Assembly (NCBI GenBank): GCA_028709505.1
Contig: JAQVWW010000003.1
Location: forward strand, 1 to 13,517
Origin: Eubacteriales bacterium
GTDB lineage: Bacteria > Bacillota > Clostridia > Christensenellales > UMGS416
Length of the DNA: 13,517 nucleotides
Direction: 5' to 3'
The notes beneath the pieces are model-generated. The model made no database searches. It saw nothing but the letters and a program-made list of their open reading frames with translations, and was not told the DNA's origin. Positions 1-5,799 of this stretch are shown one piece after another; position 1 is the stretch's first letter, and each line of letters starts with the position of its first letter. The translations under genes were made by a program, and so were the position numbers.

Positions 1-513
1 CTAACCAATGTTTACCGTGGCGGGGACCGCTATCTTTTTCTCGGTGTGGCTGCGGGGTATGATGAGAAGGATTGCTATATTCAGAGCAAGCTATCTACCG
101 GTAAGGACATTAATTTGACGGATAGCTCACTGACAGGCTTATCTGCTGTAGCAAGGAAGAAGGGAGCTAAAAGTGCCGAAAAAAGTGTCAGATATGTTCG
201 CTCAGACAATCTCAAGGATATTGTTACAGGCGGCCAATGTATTGTGCAAATAAAAGTCGGAGAACTGTTTGACACCCATTATATCGACATCTATGATGTG
301 GAGGTAATGAAAACGCTGAAGGGTGATGCGAAATCACTGGAAAAAATTCGCTTTTTTAAGGATACGGTTAAAACAGGAGAAGAGTATATCGTTCTTCTTA
401 TGATCGATCATAAAGGCTGGGGCTCTTTCGCCGCTATGAACCACTGCCTGATCCCCATCGGCGACACGGAAAAGGTGGAAGAAGTGCTGAAGCTGATTGA
501 GGAGACCAAATAG
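1..513 (+). CDS. Lipoprotein-family paralog, N-terminus outside the window
   Basis: The frame is open from base 1 (first residues LTNVYRGGDRYLFLG) to TAG at 511-513, giving the last 170 residues. It aligns directly with residues ~141-310 of the complete paralog at 1712-2644, so about 140 N-terminal residues, including a presumed lipoprotein signal peptide, lie upstream. Shared blocks are VYRGGxRYxFLGVAAxYD, YIQSKLS, the IVTGxxCIVQIKVGE core, YDVEV, VKTxEEYI and the near-invariant tail ending KVEEVLKLIEETK. A GTG at 46 could be read as a start, but homology continues before it, so this is an edge-truncated gene. Function unknown; the family is probably displayed on the outer face of the membrane. 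Confidence is high that it is coding and low on role. Confidence 0.88.
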   Translation, partial: LTNVYRGGDRYLFLGVAAGYDEKDCYIQSKLSTGKDINLTDSSLTGLSAVARKKGAKSAEKSVRYVRSDNLKDIVTGGQCIVQIKVGELFDTHYIDIYDVEVMKTLKGDAKSLEKIRFFKDTVKTGEEYIVLLMIDHKGWGSFAAMNHCLIPIGDTEKVEEVLKLIEETK

Positions 514-670
514 CGCCAAAAAACCGAAGCGCAGTCGCCGGATGATTGCCCGGCGGCCCGTTTTGTTTTACAATAAAAGAAAGAATCCGCTCTTCCACCG
601 AAAAGGCGTTAACCTTCTGCGATACTTCGCACGTTGTGCAGTGCAGGCCTTGAAGAAAGGGGGAATCATT
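511..670 (+). repeat. Spacer repeat of the lipoprotein array, copy 1
   Basis: This intergenic spacer recurs after all three lipoprotein genes (511-670, 1553-1711, 2642-2787). It holds the terminator, a conserved block (ACAATAAAAGAAAGAATCCG, then CTCTTCCACCGAAAA) and, just before the next start, a conserved segment around GCGATACTTCGCAC with small inverted repeats, ending GTGCAGGCCTT. Gene and spacer together form a tandem unit of roughly 1.05 kb. No convincing promoter is visible inside the spacer. Confidence 0.85.
534..569 (+). terminator. Intrinsic terminator after lipoprotein copy 1
   Basis: Stem GTCGCCGG (534-541) pairs with CCGGCGGC (550-557), 8 bp with one G-T pair, and is followed by TTTTGTTTT (561-569). 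The same structure recurs after the next paralog, so each gene in the array originally carried its own terminator. Confidence 0.8.
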
Positions 671-1555
671 GTGCAAAGACGTCAAATACAATATATTATT
701 ATAGCGCTACTTATAGCAGCATTGTTAGGAGGTTGTTCTGCATCCTTGGCAGGGCAAGAACCGGGGACGATAATGGGAAAGAACCAAGGGCAAGCGCAAT
801 ATTTGGAAGAAGATCCAATACAAACGCTCAATAGGACATTGTCAGAGGCATCGGCAGTTGTCTATGCGCAAGTAGTCGGTAAAGAAAAGAAGGATGAGGC
901 AACCGCCATCACTTTTGATATTGTGCGGACATATGCTGGCGATCTGGGCGTTAGCAGGTTTACGGTATTGGATAGAATCATGACGTCTACAGATATCAGC
1001 TTTGATGTAGGGAACTTCTATATCCTGCCAATCATTAAAAATGTAAACCTTTATCGTGGAGAAGACGAATATATTATTCCCGGATCGGTGTTTGAGTATG
1101 ACAATAAAGAAAATTACATTCGGAGTGTATTGGCAAACGGGAAAGAATTAAATCTGAAAGATAACTCGGTTAAGGGCGTAGCCGCATATGTGGCTCAAAA
1201 CAGCCCGAAAAATAGGACGATCAAAGGTATGGAGTATGTTCGTTCCGACAATCTCAAAGATATTGTTTTGGGTAGCCAATGCATTGTACACATAAAAATC
1301 GGTGATCTTTTTGATTCGCCTTTTGTTGATGTATATGATGTAGAAGTGATAAAAGCAGTAAAAGGGGATGCAACAATACTTGAAAAAGCAATGTTTTATA
1401 AAGATACCGTAAAGACGGGGGAAGAATATGTGGCTCTTTTCATGATAGACCATAAAGGCTGGGGCTGGTTTGCCGCCAAAGATCACTGCCTAATCCCCAT
1501 CGGCGACACCGCCAAGGTGGAAGAAGTGCTGAAGCTGATTGAGGAGACCAAATAG
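671..1555 (+). CDS. Lipoprotein, second copy of a tandem paralogous family
   Basis: The start chosen is GTG 671, preceded by AAGGGGG (656-662). A TTG at 650 is in frame but would sit upstream of this ribosome binding site, and the long frame from 497 runs through the terminator. The 294-residue product begins MQRRQIQYIIIALLIAALLGG and has a type II signal peptide with lipobox LGGC (Cys22), so it is predicted to be a membrane-anchored lipoprotein. The mature part carries two similar segments: VVYAQV...TFDIVRTYAGD...FDVGNFYILP and CIVHIKIGD...YDVEVIKAVKGD...TGEEYVALFM. The core is clearly richer in A/T than its neighbours, while the last ~70 bases match the next copy exactly. Unlike copy 3 it lacks the acidic insert near residues 72-95. 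The alternation of strands and GD turns is loosely reminiscent of netrin/TIMP-like OB folds, which is a guess. No catalytic motif is recognised. Confidence 0.88.
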   Translation: MQRRQIQYIIIALLIAALLGGCSASLAGQEPGTIMGKNQGQAQYLEEDPIQTLNRTLSEASAVVYAQVVGKEKKDEATAITFDIVRTYAGDLGVSRFTVLDRIMTSTDISFDVGNFYILPIIKNVNLYRGEDEYIIPGSVFEYDNKENYIRSVLANGKELNLKDNSVKGVAAYVAQNSPKNRTIKGMEYVRSDNLKDIVLGSQCIVHIKIGDLFDSPFVDVYDVEVIKAVKGDATILEKAMFYKDTVKTGEEYVALFMIDHKGWGWFAAKDHCLIPIGDTAKVEEVLKLIEETK

Positions 1556-1711
1556 TATCCAAAAACCGAAGTGCGGCCGCCGGATGATTGTTCGGCGGCC
1601 CGTTTTGTTTTACAATAAAAGAAAGAATCCGCTCTTCCACCGAAAAAGCGTTAACCTTCCGCGATACTTCGCACGCTGTGCAGTGCAGGCCTTGATAAGG
1701 AGGAGTATGAG
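1553..1711 (+). repeat. Spacer repeat of the lipoprotein array, copy 2
   Basis: Second copy of the spacer. It starts at the stop codon of the preceding gene, contains the terminator and the ACAATAAAAGAAAGAATCCG block, and ends in AAGGAGGAGTATGAG immediately before the ATG at 1712. Compared with copy 1 the differences are mostly point changes, plus a different sequence just before the start codon. Confidence 0.85.
1575..1611 (+). terminator. Intrinsic terminator after lipoprotein copy 2
   Basis: A perfect 8-bp stem, GGCCGCCG (1575-1582) with CGGCGGCC (1593-1600), and a 10-base loop are followed by CGTTTTGTTTT. It is the best preserved of the three homologous terminators. Confidence 0.85.
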
Positions 1712-2644
1712 ATGAAGATCAGCAAGATGAAGGGCTTTCTGCTAGGCTTATGTCTGCTGGTCGCGTTGGCCGGCTGTGCGCCCGGCGTACAACAACAGGC
1801 CCGTGTGGATTTGGGCAGTGCGCAAGGGCAGGCGCAATACTCGGGCAAATCGCCGGAGGAAATATTTGATAGTGCGTTGAAGAATGCGTCGGCGGTGGTT
1901 TACGCGCAGGTCGTCAGCAATAAAAGCCTGCGGGACTCTACGAACGATGCATACGGCGGCGACGTGGATCTGGATGATGAAAGCCAGCCTTCCAACGGGA
2001 TTACCTTCAAAGTCCTCGAAACGTATGCCGGTGATTTGGGAGTGGACGAGTTCACCGTTTATGATGCGATGATGACCCGATCCGGCATTCGGTTTGAGGT
2101 TGGGAACCGCTATATCCTACCGGTGTATAAGATTTCAAATGTCTATCGCGGAGGTGAAAGGTATTCTTTCTTAGGCGTGGCGGCCGAGTATGATAAAAGC
2201 GATCACTATATCCAAAGTAAACTGTCCAATGGAGAAGATATCAGGTTCTCAAATACCTCACGCAATGCGTTATCGGCTGCAGTCAGAAAAAAGGCGGCAG
2301 GAACCGGGATAATCGGAATGGATTATATCCATTCCAAGGACTTCGCGGATATTGTTACGGGGAGCCGCTGTATTGTCCAAATTAAAGTGGGAGAGCGATT
2401 TGATACGCATTATATTGATATCTATGATGTGGAGGTGGTAAAAACATTTAAAGGTGATGCAAGCAAGCTGAAAGAAGTCATGTTTTTTAAAGATTCGGTT
2501 AAGACAGATGAGGAATATATCGCCTTGCTGATGATAGATGATATTGGCTGGGGTTGGTTTGCCGCCATGGATCACTGCCTAATCCCCATCGGCGACACCG
2601 CCAAGGTGGAAGAAGTGCTGAAGCTGATTGAGGAGACCAAATAG
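1712..2644 (+). CDS. Lipoprotein, third copy of the tandem family (complete)
   Basis: ATG 1712 follows a strong AAGGAGGAG (1698-1706). The 310-residue product starts MKISKMKGFLLGLCLLVALA and has lipobox LAGC with Cys22 as the lipidation site, so it should be exported and anchored on the outer membrane face. A hydrophilic, Gln/Ser-rich linker follows. Two related segments make up the mature chain: residues ~58-140 (AVVYAQVV, TFKVLETYAGD, FEVGNRYILPV) and ~218-276 (CIVQIKVGE, YDVEVVKTFKGD, VKTDEEYIALLM), then a conserved tail from GWGWFAAMDHCLIPIGD to the end. Residues ~72-95 are an acidic insert absent from copy 2. This is the best complete reference for the family. No enzymatic motif is visible; a binding or envelope-stress role is possible but unsupported. 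Confidence 0.9.
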   Translation: MKISKMKGFLLGLCLLVALAGCAPGVQQQARVDLGSAQGQAQYSGKSPEEIFDSALKNASAVVYAQVVSNKSLRDSTNDAYGGDVDLDDESQPSNGITFKVLETYAGDLGVDEFTVYDAMMTRSGIRFEVGNRYILPVYKISNVYRGGERYSFLGVAAEYDKSDHYIQSKLSNGEDIRFSNTSRNALSAAVRKKAAGTGIIGMDYIHSKDFADIVTGSRCIVQIKVGERFDTHYIDIYDVEVVKTFKGDASKLKEVMFFKDSVKTDEEYIALLMIDDIGWGWFAAMDHCLIPIGDTAKVEEVLKLIEETK

Positions 2645-2787
2645 TATCCAAAAACCGAAGTGCGGGCCTGGCGGCTCATTTTCTTTTACAATAAAAGAAA
2701 GAATCCGCTCTTCCACCGAAAAAGCATTAATCTCCCGCGACACCTCGCACGTGGTCCGGTGCAGGCCTTAAAAGGGAGGAATATGAG
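2642..2787 (+). repeat. Spacer repeat of the lipoprotein array, copy 3 (terminator decayed)
   Basis: Third copy of the spacer. It is identical to copy 2 over its first ~24 bases and again around ACAATAAAAGAAAGAATCCG, but the terminator is broken: GCGGGCCTGGCGGCTC has lost most pairing and the T-tract reads TTTTCTTTT. It ends with AAAAGGGAGGAATATGAG before the ATG at 2788. Loss of the stem suggests the array is decaying at this end. Confidence 0.8.
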
Positions 2788-3027
2788 ATGAAGATCAGCA
2801 AGATGAAAGGCTTTCTGCTGGGCTTATGTCTGCTGGTGGTGCTGTTGGGCAGAGCCTGTTTATGGCTCGGTGCCGGACAAGGGCCTGGCCAATCCCCTGG
2901 CTGCCATCCTTACGGCGGGTGCTGCGGCTGTTCTTTGAGTTGGCCGATGGGGCCGACTGCGTACACAGCGCCGCTCTGCGCGTGCCTAATAAAAAAGGTT
3001 GGGGTTGACATCTGCAACGGGCCGTAG
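2788..3027 (+). pseudogene. Truncated fourth lipoprotein copy, signal peptide only
   Basis: The ribosome binding site and first ~50 bases match the start of the gene at 1712 almost exactly (MKISKMKGFLLGLCLLV). Identity stops near 2838, where the lipobox would be expected: VALAGC is replaced by VVLLGRAC. The remaining ~55 codons are Gly/Pro/Cys-rich and resemble no family member, and the stop is at 3025. The downstream DNA instead carries a dehydrogenase remnant in another frame. The likely origin is a deletion or recombination that joined the 5' end of a fourth paralog to unrelated DNA. A short secreted peptide could still be made because the translation signals are intact, but a product is doubtful. 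Confidence 0.75.
2852..3008 (+). pseudogene. Remnant of the C-terminus of a LeuB/isocitrate-dehydrogenase-type enzyme
   Basis: Read in the frame of 2852, the DNA gives EPVYGSVPD, KGLANPLAAILTA and then a stop at 2936. This matches the well-known beta-decarboxylating dehydrogenase block EPVHGSAPD-(I)AGKGIANPxAxIL of 3-isopropylmalate and isocitrate dehydrogenases, with a small deletion before KG. After the stop, coding-like sequence continues in a second frame (LFFELADGADCVHSAALRV) to a stop at 3006. The fragment has neither the N-terminal nor the catalytic half and has at least one frameshift, so it cannot be functional. It was identified from a single conserved block, so the exact family member cannot be named. 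Confidence 0.5.
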
Positions 3028-3150
3028 GCGGTGGAGAAGTACACCACATAAACGCGCGGATAACGTCGGCTAGGGACCTATGCGGCAAATGAAACGAGGG
3101 GAAAAACTGCGGTATTATCGCCGAATAAGGGCTTGTGATAAAAACTTTTT
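3028..3150. other. Non-coding stretch between pseudogenes and the glycosidase leader
   Basis: No convincing gene. A short open frame ending near 3092 could be the last trace of the dehydrogenase remnant. Composition turns from GC-rich to AT-rich at about 3100, where the regulatory region of the glycosidase gene begins. Confidence 0.5.
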
Positions 3151-3166
3151 ATGTTAACGCAAAAAT
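3151..3166 (+). promoter_or_regulatory. Candidate cre site (CcpA catabolite control)
   Basis: ATGTTAACGCAAAAAT matches the 16-base consensus WTGNNARCGNWWWCAW at all defined positions except one (A for C near the 3' end). It lies about 75 bases before a sugar-hydrolase start, where catabolite control would be expected. AT-rich DNA yields such matches by chance, so this remains a candidate. Confidence 0.4.
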
Positions 3167-3171
3167 ACAGC

Positions 3172-3200
3172 AAGACAAAACCATTATGAATGTGGATAAT
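3172..3200 (+). promoter_or_regulatory. Candidate promoter of the GH31 gene
   Basis: AAGACA (3172-3177) and GATAAT (3195-3200) are separated by 17 bases, giving 4/6 and 5/6 matches to sigma-A consensus. TAATAT at 3198 is an alternative -10. The predicted start leaves a leader of ~35 bases before the ATG at 3240. Confidence 0.45.
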
Positions 3201-3239
3201 ATAAGAAACCCTTATTAAAAGGCAAAGGAGGATTTCCAC

Positions 3240-5219
3240 ATGTTATTTGAGAAGCAAGGGCAGCGGCTGCTGTGCCGCGAAGGTACCGAGCAGATTTGCT
3301 TGGAGCCCTGGGGTAAAAACTCTCTGCGCATGCGCGCCACGCGCCAGGCGGCGTTCATTGAGCAATGCTGGGCGCTGACCGAAGAACCGGCATCCTGTCC
3401 CGACGTGGCCATCCACATTACCGAAGAGGGCGCTACGCTGTGCAACGGTAAAATCAAGGTATTTGTCAAAAAGACCGGCAAGATATCTTATTTTAAAGAA
3501 GACCAGCTCATCCTTGAGGAATACACGCGTTGCTGGAGTAACCCCAGCCCCCAGGGCGCGGCGGCGGTCATCGAAGCGCGGGAGTATAAACCCATCATCG
3601 GCGGTGATTTTGCCGTCACGCAGCGCTTTGAGGCGCGCCCCGACGAGAAAATTTACGGCATGGGGCAGTACCAGCAGCCCAACCTGAACCTGAAGGGCTG
3701 TGTGCTGGAGCTGGCTCAGCGCAACACGCAGATCAGCGTTCCGTTTGCCGTGTCTAATTTGGGCTATGGCTTTTTGTGGAACAACCCGGCCGTGGGCGAG
3801 GCGGTCTTTGGCACCAATATGACCCAGTGGAAGGTACGCTCCACGAAGCAGCTGGAGTACTGGATCACCGCCGGCGACTCGCCGCGGGAGATCGTATCCA
3901 ACTATGCCGACGCCACCGGCCACGCGCCCGAGATGCCCGAGGACGTGATGGGCTTTTGGCAGTGCAAACTGCGTTACCGCACGCAGGAGGAGCTGCTCAG
4001 CGTCGCCCGCGAGTATAAGCGGCGCAACATCCCGCTGGATGTTATCATCATCGATTTCTTCCACTGGATTTATCAGGGCGATTGGAGCTTTGACCCCAAG
4101 TACTGGCCGGATCCGCAGGCCATGGTGGACGAGCTCAACGAGCTGGGCGTGCGGCTGATGGTATCGGTATGGCCGACGGTGGACAGCAAGAGCGTCAACT
4201 TCCCGGCGATGCAGGAACAGGGCCTGCTCATCAGCGCCGAGCACGGCCTGCCCATTTCGATGAGCTTCCAGGGCAGCACGCTGTTTACCGACGCCACCAA
4301 CCCCAAGGCGCAGGAGTTCCTGTGGGATCAGGTAAAAGAAAACTACGGGAAATACGGCATCGATTTATTCTGGCTGGACGTGGCCGAGCCCGAATATACC
4401 AACTACGACTTTGATAACTATCGCTACCACTTGGGCCCCAACAACCAGGTGGGCAACATCTATCCGTCGATGTACGCCAAGGCCTTCTATGACGGGCTTC
4501 GTGCCGAGGGCAAGAGCGTGGTAACGCTGTCCCGCTGCGCCTGGGCGGGTACGCAAAAGTACGGCGCCGTGGCCTGGTCCGGCGATATTCCCAGCACCTA
4601 TGAGGCCTTCCGCAACCAGATTGTCAACGGCGTCAACATGGGGCTGGCCGGCATACCCTGGTGGAACACCGACATCGGCGGCTTTATCGGCGGCAACATC
4701 GAGGACCCGGCCTTTACGGAGCTGCTCATCCGCTGGTTCCAGTTCGGCACGTACTCGCCGGTGATGCGGCTGCACGGCAACCGTCTGCCCGGCGCCAAGC
4801 CTGTGGCCGGCGAGGGTACCGGCAGCGGCGCGTTCCCCAGCGGATCGGACAACGAGGTGTGGAGCTATGGCGACGACGCGCTGGCCATCTTTACCCGCTA
4901 CATCAACGTGCGCTACGATATGCACGATTACATCAAGGCGCTGATGGATGAAGCCCACGCAACCGGCGCGCCGGTGATGCGCGCCATGTTCTACGAGTTC
5001 CCCGAAGACAATGCCTGCTGGGACTTAAACGATCAGTATATGTTTGGCGCGGACTATCTGGTGGCCCCGGTGATGGCTGCCGGCGTCACGCAGCGCAGCG
5101 TCTACCTGCCCGCCGGGCAGTGGCGCAACGTGGACACCAACGAAGTGCTCCAGGGAGGTCGCACCGTCACGGCGCCGGCACCGCTGGAGATTATACCGGT
5201 GTTTCAACGCGTGCAATAG
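3240..5219 (+). CDS. Glycoside hydrolase family 31 alpha-glycosidase (alpha-xylosidase/alpha-glucosidase type)
   Basis: ATG 3240 follows AAAGGAGG (3224-3231). The 659-residue product has no signal peptide and is probably cytoplasmic, acting on imported oligosaccharides. The N-terminal beta-sandwich runs to about residue 225 and includes GMGQYQQPNLNLKG. The (beta/alpha)8 barrel follows with PLDVIIIDFFHW (266-276), the nucleophile motif FWLDVAEPE (Asp380) and the acid/base motif AWSGDIPSTYE (Asp449). Next come the GIPWWNTDIGGF substrate-pocket block and the RWFQFGTYSPVMRLHG block, then a C-terminal beta domain with FGADYLVAPV and LPAGQW. Both catalytic aspartates and full family length are present, so it should be active. 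WLDxxEPE is frequent in the alpha-xylosidase and related GH31 branches, but substrate cannot be fixed from motifs. The gene stands alone, with no transporter or regulator beside it in the window. Confidence 0.95.
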   Translation: MLFEKQGQRLLCREGTEQICLEPWGKNSLRMRATRQAAFIEQCWALTEEPASCPDVAIHITEEGATLCNGKIKVFVKKTGKISYFKEDQLILEEYTRCWSNPSPQGAAAVIEAREYKPIIGGDFAVTQRFEARPDEKIYGMGQYQQPNLNLKGCVLELAQRNTQISVPFAVSNLGYGFLWNNPAVGEAVFGTNMTQWKVRSTKQLEYWITAGDSPREIVSNYADATGHAPEMPEDVMGFWQCKLRYRTQEELLSVAREYKRRNIPLDVIIIDFFHWIYQGDWSFDPKYWPDPQAMVDELNELGVRLMVSVWPTVDSKSVNFPAMQEQGLLISAEHGLPISMSFQGSTLFTDATNPKAQEFLWDQVKENYGKYGIDLFWLDVAEPEYTNYDFDNYRYHLGPNNQVGNIYPSMYAKAFYDGLRAEGKSVVTLSRCAWAGTQKYGAVAWSGDIPSTYEAFRNQIVNGVNMGLAGIPWWNTDIGGFIGGNIEDPAFTELLIRWFQFGTYSPVMRLHGNRLPGAKPVAGEGTGSGAFPSGSDNEVWSYGDDALAIFTRYINVRYDMHDYIKALMDEAHATGAPVMRAMFYEFPEDNACWDLNDQYMFGADYLVAPVMAAGVTQRSVYLPAGQWRNVDTNEVLQGGRTVTAPAPLEIIPVFQRVQ

Positions 5220-5231
5220 CCAATAAGGACA

Positions 5232-5249
5232 AAACAAAACGATTTGTTT
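5232..5249. repeat. 18-bp palindrome, copy 1 of a repeated 15-mer
   Basis: AAACAAA-ACGA-TTTGTTT is an inverted repeat with 7-bp arms. Its 15 bases CAAAACGATTTGTTT (5235-5249) recur at 8611-8625 and 10860-10874. This copy lies between the GH31 stop and its terminator. A repressor operator or a recombination/recognition site are both possible. Confidence 0.6.
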
Positions 5250-5263
5250 CATATAGTATTGCG

Positions 5264-5293
5264 AAAGCGGCAGGATAAGACCTGCCGCTTTTT
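5264..5293 (+). terminator. Strong intrinsic terminator of the GH31 gene
   Basis: An 11-bp stem, AAAGCGGCAGG (5264-5274) with CCTGCCGCTTT (5281-5291), and a 6-base loop run straight into TTTTT. It insulates the phage-derived cassette from the glycosidase gene. Confidence 0.93.
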
Positions 5294-5500
5294 GTGTGGG
5301 AAAAAACACATGGTGCAGGCCGAGCATACGGCACTTTGGCATAGAGGCGGGCGGGCAAGCCGGTACAAACCGTTTGCCTATCGCTTTGCGCAGCGTAAAT
5401 GACGGGTGCGGATCGGCGCGGGCAACACTTCCCGCCCCGGAAACCATGAAAAAACATTTGTCAAGCGGTGTACCGTCCAGTTTTGGTCAGCAGCCGCAGG
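5294..5500. other. Intergenic DNA before the phage-derived cassette
   Basis: No recognisable gene. Short frames here (for example ATG 5446, ending at the -10 box) have no convincing ribosome binding site or homology. No integrase, tRNA end or obvious attachment site is seen, although this is the left border of the phage-derived genes. Confidence 0.5.
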
Positions 5501-5506
5501 TATAAT
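5501..5506 (+). promoter_or_regulatory. -10 box of the phage-derived cassette
   Basis: A perfect TATAAT. The -35 region at the usual distance (around 5478-5483, CAGTTT) is poor, so the promoter may be weak or need an activator. The expected transcription start, about 5512, falls on the left edge of the LexA box. Confidence 0.65.
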
Positions 5507-5512
5507 GGACGG

Positions 5513-5524
5513 GAACAAATGTTC
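5513..5524. promoter_or_regulatory. LexA (SOS) box overlapping the cassette transcription start
   Basis: GAACAAATGTTC has a perfect GAAC-N4-GTTC core, and with its flanks (G before, G after) it fits the Bacillus-type SOS box CGAACRNRYGTTCG at every position except the first base. It begins seven bases after TATAAT, where bound LexA would block initiation. Expression of the downstream capsid, packaging and lysis genes is therefore predicted to rise after DNA damage. Confidence 0.78.
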
Positions 5525-5553
5525 GCACATTATGCAAAGAAGGAGGCATCAGG

Positions 5554-5799
5554 TTGCGTGCAAAACCCAAAAACCATCGGGAAGTCTACCGTAAGTTTGT
5601 AAAATGGGCCGACCGCGCTGTGGATGTGGCCATCAAACGCGTGGCGGAGAGGGCAAATGAGGACGGCAAGATGCTGGAGAGCGCCATCAAAGTGATGGAC
5701 GGCGCCATTAAGGGAATGGAGCGCGAGGAGCAGGGCGATGCGGGAATCACGCTGGTGCACCACGTGCCCCGGCCCCCGGATGAGCCGCCATGCGAATAA
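5554..5799 (+). CDS. Small charged protein in the terminase-small-subunit position
   Basis: The start is TTG 5554, set by AAGAAGGAGG (5537-5546) seven bases upstream. The 81-residue product is strongly charged and mostly helical in pattern (REVYRKFVKWADRAVDVAIK, then a second amphipathic stretch to MEREEQG), with a Pro-rich end. Its 3' end overlaps the terminase gene by 10 bases, which implies translational coupling. First-gene position before terL is where phages keep terS, but no helix-turn-helix is evident and it is shorter than most TerS proteins. It could be a reduced TerS, an adaptor or an unrelated small phage protein. It is the first gene after the SOS-controlled promoter. Confidence 0.75.
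   Translation: MRAKPKNHREVYRKFVKWADRAVDVAIKRVAERANEDGKMLESAIKVMDGAIKGMEREEQGDAGITLVHHVPRPPDEPPCE

Noticed and set aside
497..670. Upstream extension of the second lipoprotein gene to ATG 497
   Set aside because: It would start inside the preceding gene, read through its terminator and place a basic non-signal sequence before an ideal lipoprotein signal peptide.
3243..4244. Minus-strand open frame of 333 codons opposite the GH31 gene
   Set aside because: It mirrors codon bias of GH31 coding sequence, with no plausible start signal or protein motif.
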